A stretch of DNA of 19,450 nt from Campylobacteraceae bacterium (GTDB lineage Bacteria; Campylobacterota; Campylobacteria; Campylobacterales; Campylobacteraceae). The number at the start of each line of letters is the position of its first letter. Positions within the stretch are counted from its first letter, which is position 1. The DNA lies in contig JAISNG010000112.1 in NCBI GenBank assembly GCA_031276365.1, positions 1 through 19,450 on the forward strand, given 5' to 3'. This document shows positions 1 to 7,419 of the stretch, in pieces. The notes beneath the pieces were generated by a model. It made no database searches. It was not told the DNA's origin and saw only the letters and a list, made by a program, of their open reading frames with translations. Both the position numbers and the translations under genes were made by a program.

Positions 1-1
1 A

Positions 2-2303
2 GGGGAGACGGCGGGAGGCATTATACTTATCCGCTCGGGGAAAAATACAAAAGAGACCATAACCGCCATAAAAGAGAAACTCCAATCGCTAAAATCAAGT
101 TTGCCTGAGGGCATAGAGATAGTAACCGTTTATGATAGAAGCGAATTGATAGACAGAGCCATTGACAATCTCACATCAAAACTCATGGAAGAGTTTATCG
201 TCGTGGCGCTTGCGTGCATACTCTTTTTGTGGCATGTGCGTTCAGCGTTTGCGGCTATCATTTCGCTGCCGCTTGGAGTTTTTATCGCATTTATCATTAT
301 GTATTTTCAAGGCATAAATGCAAATATTATGTCTCTGGGCGGCATAGCCATCGCTATTGGCGCAATGGTAGATGCAGCTATAGTTATGGTAGAAAATACC
401 CATAAAAAGTTTGAAAAATACCTGCATACAAACCCAGATAAGTCCATCAGTACGCATGAGAGATGGAGACTTGTATCGGAGGCTTCCGTTGAGGTAAGAC
501 ATGCTCTGTTTATAAGTCTGCTTATCATTACTCTATCTTTTATCCCTATCTTTATGCTTGAGGGCGAAGAGGGAAGGATGTTTGCGCCTTTGGCATTTAC
601 CAAAACTTACTCTATGGCGGGAGCCGCTCTGCTTGCTGTTACGGCAATTCCTGTCTTGATGGGGTATTTGGATAAAAGGCAAAATCCCCAAAGAGAGCGA
701 AAATCCGCTAAACAGATTTCTTATCAGGATTTACAATCCGCTTTTAAGCATCGTACTCAAATATCCCAAAACAACGATATTTATAGCTCTGTTATCTTTG
801 ACTACTATCATCATACCGCTCAAAAAGATAGGCGGAGAGTTTTTGCCTCAGATGAACGAAGGATATCTTCTATATATGCTCTCCACGCTGCCGTCCATCT
901 CATCTTTTGAAGCTGCAAGATTGCTTCAAAACAGTGATAAGCTTATAAAAACAGTGCCTGAAGTTAAAAGTGTATTTGGTAAAGTAGGACGAGCAGAGAG
1001 CACAACAGACCCCGCGCCGATGTCCATGATAGAGACGGTTATCAAATTAAAACCGCAAAGCGAATGGCGAGAGAGTATGGATATAAATAAAATCATAAAA
1101 GAGCTTGATGAAAAGGTGCGCTTTCCAGGAGTTGCAAATCTATGGGTTTTTCCGATAAGAAGCCGTATAGATATGCTCTCAACAGGAGTTAAAAGTCCTA
1201 TCGGCATTAAGATTTCGGGTACAAACTTGGAAGAGATTGATAAGGTAGCAACGCAGATTCAAGATATAAGCAAAAAAGTGGACGGCGTTACATCGGCTCT
1301 TGCCGAAAAACTGGTCGGCGGACGATATATAGATATAGATATCAAAAGAGAGCAGATAAGCAGATATGGCATGAATATAGACGATGTGCAGCTTTTTGTC
1401 TCTTTGGCGATAGGAGGGGAGATAGTAGGACAAAGCGTTGAGGGCGTGGCAAGGTATCCTATCAACATCCGTTATGCGCAAAGTTATCGCAACAGTGTTG
1501 AGACGCTGAAAAGACTGTCGATATTAACGCCGATGGGCGAACAAATTACGCTTGGAGATATTGCGGATATCAAAATAACCTCCGGTACGCCGATGCTAAA
1601 AAGCGAAAATGCCCGTCCAGCAAGTTGGGTCTATATAGACGCAAGAGGCAGAGATATGGTCTCTGTGGTCGAGGATTTGAAAACTTTGATAGGCAAAGAG
1701 ATTAAAAGTGCGGGGGTTACTATCTCATACACGGGTCAATTTGAACTGTTGCAAAGGGCAAATCAAAAATTAAAACTCATGATACCTTTTACATTTGCCA
1801 TCATATTTGTTTTGCTCTATATCACTTTTAAACGTTTTGGCGAAGCGCTGTTGATTATCTTTACGATACCTTTTGCGCTTATCGGAAGCTTTTGGTTTTT
1901 GTACCTGCAAGGATATAACTTCTCTGTAGCTACGGGTACTGGTTTTATAGCATTGGCGGGACTTGCGGCAGAGTTTGGAGTGGTCATGCTGATATATCTA
2001 AGACAAGCCATTGACAATCACCCAAGACTCTCGAACATAAAAGAGATGGACGAAAAAGATTTGGATGAGGCTTTGCATTGCACAGTTTTGAGAGTGCGAC
2101 CAAAAGCCATGACCGTTACCGTTGTTATAGCGGGACTTTTGCCGATTTTGTTGGGACATGGAGCAGGCTCGGAGGTTATGAGCGCGATAGCGGCGCCCAT
2201 GATAGGAGGCATGATAACAGCTCCTCTGCTGTCCATGTTTATCATTCCCGCCGCGTATAAATTCTTAAAAAGAGCTGAAAATTATAGAAAAAATCTAAAA
2301 TAG
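2..2303 (+). pseudogene. cusA: CusA-type Cu(I)/Ag(I) efflux RND transporter, 5' truncated by window edge and frameshifted
   Basis: This is the inner-membrane pump of a tripartite CusCBA-type exporter that drives monovalent copper or silver out of the periplasm using the proton gradient. The frame is open from base 2, and about 767 codons of a roughly 1040-residue family are present. The first part carries the TM4 segment GAMVDAAIVMVEN, whose Asp belongs to the RND proton relay. After TTG at 668-670 the homology leaves this frame and resumes one base later at ATA 672 (IKGKIPKE), so a single extra base near 671 breaks the gene. The shifted first frame runs on to a stop at 910. The second part contains GGEFLPQMNEGYLLYM, RIDMLSTGVKSPIGIK, FVLLYITFKRFGEALLI and GTGFIALAGLAAEFGVVML, all close to CusA. 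Met residues in the SMIET, RIDML and RYGMN contexts fit the periplasmic metal site. A CusRS-like two-component pair follows 42 bases downstream. Confidence 0.9.
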
Positions 2304-2316
2304 TTATTTATTTTAG

Positions 2317-2322
2317 TATAAT
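2317..2322 (+). promoter_or_regulatory. candidate -10 box for the two-component operon
   Basis: TATAAT lies in the 42-base gap between the pump stop codon and the regulator start. No convincing -35 hexamer is visible, which is common for epsilonproteobacterial sigma-70 promoters. If used, transcription would start about 15 bases before the ATG, so the regulator pair could be expressed independently of the damaged pump gene. Confidence 0.4.
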
Positions 2323-2345
2323 TATGACATTTTAAGGAAGCTTCC

Positions 2346-3020
2346 ATGAGAATACTGGTAGTAGAAGATGAGATAAAACTCGGCAATTATTTAAAGCAGG
2401 GCTTGAACGAAGCCGGTTTTGTTACGGATGTGGCTGTGGACGGATTGGACGGGAAGCATTTGGCATTGACGGAAAAGTATGATTTGATAATCCTTGACAT
2501 CATGCTGCCGTTTATTGACGGTCTAAAACTCATACGCACGATAAGAGATGAGAATATAGCCACGCCCATTTTGCTCTTAAGCGCGCTGGACAAAACGCAG
2601 GACAAAGTCAAAGGTCTTGACAGCGGAGCGGACGATTATCTTGCAAAGCCTTTTGATTTTGCCGAACTTTTGGCAAGAGTACGAAGTCTGCTCAGACGCA
2701 AAAATATGGATATAAAGCCTCAATGCGTTGAGATAGGCAACCTTAGCGTGGATTTGATAAAAAGAGTCGTAAGCAGAGGCGGAAAAAAGATAGATTTGAC
2801 AAACAAAGAGTTTTTACTGCTCGAATTTCTGCTCTCATACGAAGGCGAAGTCGTTACAAGGTCGCTTATAGCCTCAAGTGTATGGGATATCAATTTTGAC
2901 AGCGATAGAAATGTGATTGACACAATGGTAAAGCGGCTTAGAAGCAAGATAGACTGTGGCTTTGAGAAAAAGCTCATACACACTGTGCGCGGTATAGGAT
3001 ATATCTTGGAATTGCGATGA
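2346..3020 (+). CDS. OmpR/PhoB-family response regulator, CusR-like by context
   Basis: This is a cytoplasmic DNA-binding regulator of 224 residues, the normal length for the family. The receiver domain covers about residues 1-115. Acidic residues E7/D8, the phospho-acceptor D51 in LIILDIMLP, S79 and K101 in YLAKPF are all present. A winged-helix output domain (about 128-224) ends in VIDTMVKRLRSKID and HTVRGIGYIL. The ATG is preceded by AAGGAAG at 2334-2340. The gene follows the CusA-type pump and overlaps the kinase gene by four bases (ATGA), so the pair is translationally coupled. A role in copper or silver response is inferred from the neighbour, since the sequence alone only establishes the OmpR family. 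Confidence 0.93.
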   Translation: MRILVVEDEIKLGNYLKQGLNEAGFVTDVAVDGLDGKHLALTEKYDLIILDIMLPFIDGLKLIRTIRDENIATPILLLSALDKTQDKVKGLDSGADDYLAKPFDFAELLARVRSLLRRKNMDIKPQCVEIGNLSVDLIKRVVSRGGKKIDLTNKEFLLLEFLLSYEGEVVTRSLIASSVWDINFDSDRNVIDTMVKRLRSKIDCGFEKKLIHTVRGIGYILELR

Positions 3021-4396
3021 AAATCAAAACGTTTTTTGCTTTTCTAAATACCAAATCGCTGATTTTGCGACTGATGATTGCGGTAAGCATTACTACTGTA
3101 CTGATTTTTGTCTGCTTTGGACTTTATATAGAACACACAGTCAAGGTTCATTTTGAAGAGATGGATAAATATGAGCTGGAGATTGTACTGAAATCCGCAA
3201 AAAACACCCTGCGCCATACGAATAATACATCGGCGTTTAAAACCTCCTTTGCGCCGATACTTTCGGCTCATCCGAACGTATTTATCTATCTTGAAGATAA
3301 AAGCGGCGAAATGGTTTATCTCTCGCATAGCGATGACAAGGAATTGAGCACGTTTATCGCGAAAAACAGTAACTTGCAAAATGAGGAACTTTTGACGCTG
3401 GATGATGAGCGAAACTACTACCGCATACTTGCCTCAAATGTCACAAACAGCGAACATATAGCGAAAGTAACGGCCGGAATAGATATAAACTTCCACCAAC
3501 ACTACATTTATCACTTCAGAACAAGCTTATGGCTCTCTACGCTGATAGCCTGTTTTGTTGCCGTTATAACATCATTCTTTGTTATATATTTTGGTTTTAG
3601 GTCTGTGAAAAATATCAGCAAAAAGATTAGAGAGATAACAACAGAACGGCTAAATACAAGGCTTGATGAGCGTTATGCTCCTAATGAACTTAAAAGCCTG
3701 ATACTCTCTTTTAATAAAATGATAGAAAATATAGAAGATGTTTTTGAACGGCAGTCAAATTTTTCAGCCGATATAGCCCACGAGCTCCGCACGCCTATAA
3801 GCAGTCTTTTGGCGCAGATACAAATAACGCTTAGCCACGCAAGAGATGCCGATGAATACAAAGAGATACTCTACTCAAATCTTGAAGAGCTTGAGCGAAT
3901 GTCCAAAATGGTAAACGATATGCTTTTTTTATCCGCATGCGAAAAAGAGGCAATATTAAAAGATGAGATTGACGTAGCCGAAGAGGTCGCTAAGACTGTT
4001 GAATATTTCGGTGTGCTGGCAGAAGAGAAAAATATCACGCTTTGCGTGCAGGGCGGCACTTTCAAGATACTTGGCAACAAAGATATGATAAGGCGCGCGT
4101 CAGCGAACCTCATCTCAAACGCTATACACTATGCTAAAGAGAACAGCAATGTATCGGTAACGATTTTTGAAGACAAAAAGAGCTTGCAAATCTCCAATGA
4201 AACACAAAACACCATTTCGGCGGAAAATATAGAGAGGCTTTTTGACCGCTTTTATAGAGTTCAGGGCGACAGAAACAGAAAAGAGGGCGGAAGCGGCATA
4301 GGACTTGCCATCGTAAAATCAATAGTCAAAGTCCACAAAGGTGAAATCCACGCCGCTTACAACAACGGTGTTATAACGTTTAGCGTAAGGTTTTGA
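3017..4396 (+). CDS. sensor histidine kinase, CusS-like by context
   Basis: This is an inner-membrane sensor kinase of 459 residues, the partner of the regulator it overlaps. TM1 lies at about residues 15-38 and a histidine-rich periplasmic domain at about 39-168. TM2 is at about 171-194, followed by a HAMP linker. The HisKA domain carries phospho-acceptor H255 in the motif DIAHELRTPISSL. The ATPase domain has an N box (NLISNAIHYA, 364-373), an F-box-like region (RLFDRFYR) and a G2 box GGSGIGLAIV (424-433). The usual DxGxG G1 motif is not recognisable: the position reads ISNETQNTI. Sensing of Cu/Ag is inferred from the adjacent CusA gene. The gene ends 38 bases before the convergent toxin remnant. 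Confidence 0.92.
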   Translation: MKIKTFFAFLNTKSLILRLMIAVSITTVLIFVCFGLYIEHTVKVHFEEMDKYELEIVLKSAKNTLRHTNNTSAFKTSFAPILSAHPNVFIYLEDKSGEMVYLSHSDDKELSTFIAKNSNLQNEELLTLDDERNYYRILASNVTNSEHIAKVTAGIDINFHQHYIYHFRTSLWLSTLIACFVAVITSFFVIYFGFRSVKNISKKIREITTERLNTRLDERYAPNELKSLILSFNKMIENIEDVFERQSNFSADIAHELRTPISSLLAQIQITLSHARDADEYKEILYSNLEELERMSKMVNDMLFLSACEKEAILKDEIDVAEEVAKTVEYFGVLAEEKNITLCVQGGTFKILGNKDMIRRASANLISNAIHYAKENSNVSVTIFEDKKSLQISNETQNTISAENIERLFDRFYRVQGDRNRKEGGSGIGLAIVKSIVKVHKGEIHAAYNNGVITFSVRF

Positions 4397-4434
4397 GGCG
4401 GTAATTTTTTATTGCTTAAAAATATTGATGGTAT

Positions 4435-4721
4435 CTAAAACAGGTAGCTATGCAAACGTAAACATGTAAGCATCAAAATATCTTCATGCTTTTTGTATAT
4501 CAAAAGCAAATCAGGTTTTATGCGGCATTCTCTATAATCAACACAACCACCTTTTAATTCGCAGTCTTTACAGTTAGCCTCAAACGTTCGTCATTTGTCA
4601 GAGTATCTATAAATTTGTCAAAATATGCGTTTTTGCCCTGCTTATGCAAAAGTTTACAATCTTTTTTAATCTGCTTGGTGTATTTTATCTCATACTTCGT
4701 CAAGGATATCTTTTTTTGCAT
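4435..4721 (-). pseudogene. YafQ-like RelE-superfamily toxin, frameshifted and degenerate
   Basis: Reading leftward from ATG 4719-4721, the first frame gives YEIKYTKQIKKDCKLLHKQG and NAYFDKFIDTLTNDERL. It stops after 55 codons, at 4554. Homology to the YafQ mRNA interferase family continues one frame over as EANCKDCELKG, DYRECRIKPDLLLIYK and LHSYLF, ending at TAG 4435-4437. Restoring one base near 4578-4583 gives a 95-residue protein, the family's usual size. Two histidines of the YafQ consensus are replaced: KDH has become KDC and RECH has become RECR. The His in the C-terminal HSYLF remains. The lesion is therefore not only the frameshift, and a dead toxin is more likely than a sequencing slip. 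It starts one base after the antitoxin stop, the usual operon order. Confidence 0.75.
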
Positions 4722-4722
4722 C

Positions 4723-4899
4723 TTACCAATCTTTATAACCTTGTGTAAATGCGGTTTTGGTTATCTTTTCAGCTTCTTTGACTGCCTTGAGAGTTTTGTC
4801 GTTCGGCTTTTTTATGATTTTCATATCGCTTTTAAGAACTTTCAATCTCTCTATAACTTCCAAAATCTTAAAATCAATATTTTTCAACACGATAGTCAT
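4723..4899 (-). CDS. small RelB/DinJ-like antitoxin (58 aa)
   Basis: A 58-residue basic/acidic protein begins MTIVLKNIDF and ends QGYKDW. I chose the ATG at 4897-4899 because a good Shine-Dalgarno (AAAGGA) lies a few bases upstream. A longer start at 4938 would add a Cys/Lys-rich stretch with no family resemblance. The N-terminal region could form a strand-helix DNA-binding part. The C-terminal half (DKTLKAVKEAEKI) resembles the helical neutralising tail of small antitoxins. The family assignment rests mainly on position, one base upstream of a YafQ-like toxin remnant. The frame itself is intact, so this may be an orphan antitoxin that still represses its own promoter or neutralises a related toxin elsewhere. 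Confidence 0.65.
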   Translation of the reverse strand: MTIVLKNIDFKILEVIERLKVLKSDMKIIKKPNDKTLKAVKEAEKITKTAFTQGYKDW

Positions 4900-5044
4900 T
4901 TTGTATCCTTTTTTGCAATTTACATAATTACAGCGCACTCTTACCGCCTATACTCACAATGAAAACTGATATCGTATAGTTCACGCGGAAGATGGAACAA
5001 AAACAGATAGGATAAAAAACATTTTTACTTTAAAAAACGTATGT

Positions 5045-5050
5045 TATACT
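5045..5050 (+). promoter_or_regulatory. candidate -10 box for crcB
   Basis: TATACT lies about 28 bases before the crcB start, with TTTACT-like sequence roughly 17 bases further upstream. I looked for a fluoride riboswitch (crcB motif) between 4963 and 5077 and saw neither its conserved pseudoknot core nor an expression-platform hairpin. Confidence 0.4.
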
Positions 5051-5077
5051 TACCGCAAAATTTAAGAAAGGCTTTCA

Positions 5078-5446
5078 TTGAACTATATCGCTATTGCTTT
5101 CGGGGCGGTTTTGGGCGCATTTTTGCGGCATACGGCTTTTAATCTTATCAAAGTAGAATCCTTTCCGTATCATACGCTTGCAGTAAATATCATCGGCTGT
5201 TTTTTTATCGGAATATTTGCGGAGTATTGCATCATAAAGGGCAATGTACCTTTGTCCGTTAGGCTCTTTTTTATCACAGGATTTTTAGGCTCATTTACGA
5301 CTTTTTCATCATTTGCGCTGGATACAGGATTTTTGACAGACAAAGGAGAGTTTTTAAAGGCTTTCGTTTATATCAGCTCGTCGGTATTTTTGGGACTTGC
5401 GAGTTACTTTGCCGCAATTTATTTTATGAGAAGCTTGATTAGGTAA
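5078..5446 (+). CDS. crcB: CrcB/FluC fluoride ion channel
   Basis: This is an inner-membrane fluoride exporter, which works as a dual-topology dimer and keeps cytoplasmic fluoride low. The protein has 122 residues, typical for the family, with four hydrophobic segments. Family signatures are visible: GAVLGAFLRH near the N terminus, HTLAVNIIGCFFIG (32-45, including N37) and GFLGSFTTFSSF (68-79), which forms the fluoride-conducting phenylalanine/Na+ site region. Translation starts at TTG 5078-5080, supported by AAGAAAGG about six bases upstream and by alignment with the usual CrcB N terminus. No in-frame ATG sits nearby. The gene stands alone, between a leftward toxin-antitoxin remnant and a convergent lipoprotein gene. 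The stop codon lies inside the downstream terminator stem. Confidence 0.95.
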   Translation: MNYIAIAFGAVLGAFLRHTAFNLIKVESFPYHTLAVNIIGCFFIGIFAEYCIIKGNVPLSVRLFFITGFLGSFTTFSSFALDTGFLTDKGEFLKAFVYISSSVFLGLASYFAAIYFMRSLIR

Positions 5447-5470
5447 AACGGAGCGAAACCGCTCCGTTTT
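5445..5470. terminator. bidirectional intrinsic terminator between crcB and the lipoprotein gene
   Basis: A perfect 10-bp inverted repeat, AAAACGGAGC at 5445-5454 and GCTCCGTTTT at 5461-5470, encloses the six-base loop GAAACC. The stem has a GC-rich core and ends in A-run/T-run flanks, so it gives a U-tract on either strand. It overlaps the crcB stop codon and ends six bases from the end of the convergent lipoprotein gene. Confidence 0.9.
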
Positions 5471-5475
5471 AGAGG

Positions 5476-6129
5476 TTATTTGACTGTAATACTATGTATG
5501 TACGAAGCGCCATCAAGCGTTTCCCAGCCATATTTAAACAAATCATCGGACTTACTACATGTCCAATCACCAGAGCTTGAACTGCAACTAAATCCCTGTC
5601 CTGACAAATAACTCGAAGATACGGCATAATCGTCATACTTATCTGATATATCGCCATTGTATAGAGTAAGCAACAGCGCTTCTTTAAGAGTTCCATCTAT
5701 AGTACCAAATTCATCATCAAAAACATTATCGTTTAGTATGGAAAAATCCGACAATCCATTCGCTGCTATTGCAAGCGTAAGGATATCTGTTGTGCTGTCG
5801 TAGTGTATGCCATAATATATTTGTGTTGTCAAATCGTTGCGCAAAAACCAACCATTACCGCCTAATGTATAATTGTTTGGCGTAAGAACAGTTGCATTAA
5901 AATCATCAAATGCGCTTTGAGTAACATTGTACTGTTTGTCTTTTTCTATCATAATAATTGAAGCCGTTACGCTTGGAAAAGCGCGAAACGCACCTTCTAC
6001 GTCAGAAAAAGAAATTGACGGGTTAGCAGGATTATTTTCATCTCCGCCATCGCTTCCGCCGCCTCCGCAGCCAACTAAAACAGCTCCGCAAACAAGAGTT
6101 GCCGCAAAAAGCTTAATCGTATTTTTCAT
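5476..6129 (-). CDS. orphan lipoprotein of unknown function
   Basis: A 217-residue exported lipoprotein. The N terminus MKNTIKLFAATLVCGAVLVG is a signal peptide, followed by lipobox Cys21 and a flexible Gly/Ser/Asp-rich linker (GGGGSDGGDENNP). The mature part is acidic and rich in aromatic and Asn/Asp residues. It has two cysteines near the C terminus (FSCSSSSGDWTC) that could form a disulfide. I recognise no family motif. The ATG is supported by a strong AAAGGAGT Shine-Dalgarno. The gene is monocistronic: its 3' end shares the terminator with crcB, and a TATAAT lies upstream of the start. The Asp after Gly4Ser argues against inner-membrane retention by the +2 rule, but the final location cannot be read from sequence. 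Confidence 0.85.
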   Translation of the reverse strand: MKNTIKLFAATLVCGAVLVGCGGGGSDGGDENNPANPSISFSDVEGAFRAFPSVTASIIMIEKDKQYNVTQSAFDDFNATVLTPNNYTLGGNGWFLRNDLTTQIYYGIHYDSTTDILTLAIAANGLSDFSILNDNVFDDEFGTIDGTLKEALLLTLYNGDISDKYDDYAVSSSYLSGQGFSCSSSSGDWTCSKSDDLFKYGWETLDGASYIHSITVK

Positions 6130-6157
6130 AATTACTCCTTTGAGAAAATTTTATTGA

Positions 6158-6163
6158 ATTATA
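6158..6163 (-). promoter_or_regulatory. candidate -10 box for the lipoprotein gene
   Basis: Read on the minus strand this is TATAAT, about 29 bases before the lipoprotein ATG, with an AT-rich upstream stretch and no clear -35. The rest of the 6130-6304 gap shows no gene or strong hairpin. Confidence 0.4.
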
Positions 6164-6304
6164 GAAATACTACTATCTGACTTATCAATATCTTAAAATT
6201 ATTTAGTCTGTGATTACAGTTGATGATTGATTTAAGTGTTTTATATAACGAAAGATTTATTGGATAAGGCGGAACAAAAAGTCTAAAGTGTGTTCATCTA
6301 AAAA

Positions 6305-7051
6305 CTACAAATTGTATTCAAAGCCTTCAAAGATATATGGGTATTTCAACTCTATGTTGTGATTTAAGACGTAAGATAACGAGTAGTGGCTTTGATGTAT
6401 CAAAAATCCTTCGCGCACGCCAATCAACTCTACAAGCTTATTTGCCATGTTAAAATCCAAATGTTTAACATCGTTATACTCTGTATCATAACTTGCATCT
6501 ATAAATACACAATCCAAACTCTGCTCTTGCAAAAATCTAAGGCTCTCTTCTTCTATATCGGAACAATCCGTAAGATACGCCGCCGATTTATTTGGTGTTT
6601 TAATAACATATCCATGAGTTGGGCGCGTATGTACAAGCGGCACGGGCGTAAACTCCAAACCATCTACGCGCACGCTTTGAAACGGTATATTTTCTACAAA
6701 CCTAAATCCATGCGGACGCTGTAAAACATCGGCAAATCCTTTGTCGTCTTTTGGGTGATAGCACGGTATCTCCTTCGCACTATGGCGCAGACGCAAAAGT
6801 CCATAAGCGTGGTCACCGTGAAAATGGGTCAAAAACTGTGCAAGCTGTTTTTTTCTCTCGCGTATTTTTATCAATTCATCACTCCCACTGTCTATAAAGA
6901 TGACGCCTCCAGCAAGCTCAATATAAGCGCAGCTTGGGGAGTTAAACCTGCCCTCTTTTCTGTACATTTCACATGCAGCGCATTTGCAGTTATGTATGGG
7001 AATCCCAGCCGTATCGCTCGTGCCTACAAATTTTAACTTTATCTTATACAT
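6305..7051 (-). CDS. PhnP-like metallo-beta-lactamase-fold phosphodiesterase/hydrolase
   Basis: A 248-residue cytoplasmic hydrolase. It has the family metal motif HFHGDH with H76, H78, D80 and H81, plus later ligands H141 (PLVHTRPTHGY) and D162 (YLTDCSD), and a further IHQSHY motif. The N terminus FVGTSDTAGIPIHNCKCAAC places three cysteines (22, 24, 27) like the structural zinc site of PhnP, the cyclic ribose-phosphate phosphodiesterase. Overall length and motif order also match PhnP. No other phn (C-P lyase) gene is in view, so the substrate may be another phosphodiester, and I assign no symbol. The gene lies 25 bases downstream of the small protein gene on the same strand and probably shares its transcript. 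Confidence 0.85.
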   Translation of the reverse strand: MYKIKLKFVGTSDTAGIPIHNCKCAACEMYRKEGRFNSPSCAYIELAGGVIFIDSGSDELIKIRERKKQLAQFLTHFHGDHAYGLLRLRHSAKEIPCYHPKDDKGFADVLQRPHGFRFVENIPFQSVRVDGLEFTPVPLVHTRPTHGYVIKTPNKSAAYLTDCSDIEEESLRFLQEQSLDCVFIDASYDTEYNDVKHLDFNMANKLVELIGVREGFLIHQSHYSLSYVLNHNIELKYPYIFEGFEYNL

Positions 7052-7076
7052 GTTTTACCTAAACGATATAAATATT

Positions 7077-7283
7077 TTAACATTTTAATTTTTCCGCCCA
7101 TTCGTTATACCACTCCTCTTGTTCGACGCGGCGGCGTTCTTTGCGTTTGAGCAGGTTTTCATGTATGCTTGTAAGCTCTTCAAAACTCATAAATTTCATA
7201 ATGTCAAGATTTAAACTTTGAGCGTTTTTATCGGACTCTATCAAAGAGGATATCTCAAGTAAAATCGTATCCTTTTCGTCCAT
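7077..7283 (-). CDS. small conserved helical protein of unknown function (68 aa)
   Basis: A 68-residue, highly charged, probably all-helical protein that begins MDEKDTILLEISSLIE and ends EWAEKLKC. Its pattern, a short N-terminal helix, an FEELTSIHENLL segment and then a Lys/Arg/Glu-rich helix with two Trp, resembles small hypothetical proteins I recall from Sulfurimonas-type genomes. I know of no function. It has no signal peptide or membrane segment. It is first in a leftward pair with the PhnP-like hydrolase and diverges from a two-component operon, with 136 bases between the starts. Confidence 0.7.
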   Translation of the reverse strand: MDEKDTILLEISSLIESDKNAQSLNLDIMKFMSFEELTSIHENLLKRKERRRVEQEEWYNEWAEKLKC

Positions 7284-7320
7284 GAAGCGCCTTTTGCCGA
7301 TATTAACGCTATCATATCAT

Positions 7321-7339
7321 TTTTGTCATAAAGACAAAA
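7321..7339. promoter_or_regulatory. inverted repeat in the divergent intergenic region, possible operator
   Basis: TTTTGTC and GACAAAA form a perfect 7-bp inverted repeat around the loop ATAAA. It lies between the divergent starts at 7283 and 7420. Flanking it, the octamer TATTAACG occurs twice in direct orientation, at 7301-7308 and 7355-7362. Either could bind the downstream OmpR-type regulator. This is inferred from position only. Confidence 0.35.
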
Positions 7340-7419
7340 TAACAAATCCGCGCGTATTAACGAAGCATTATTATTTTTTAGTGTAAACTTATGAATTACT
7401 TCAGTGCAAAGGACAGAAT

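Noticed and set aside
798..910. Two separate genes for the CusA halves
   Set aside because: Homology is continuous across 668-672 with a one-base shift, and the ATG at 798 lies in the middle of a conserved region, so this is one broken gene.
4615..4962. 115-residue plus-strand open frame rich in Phe, Cys and Leu
   Set aside because: It is the complement of the toxin-antitoxin remnant, has low-complexity composition and no ribosome binding site.
4963..5077. Possible fluoride riboswitch upstream of crcB
   Set aside because: The conserved crcB-motif core and pseudoknot partners are absent; only an AT-rich promoter region is seen.
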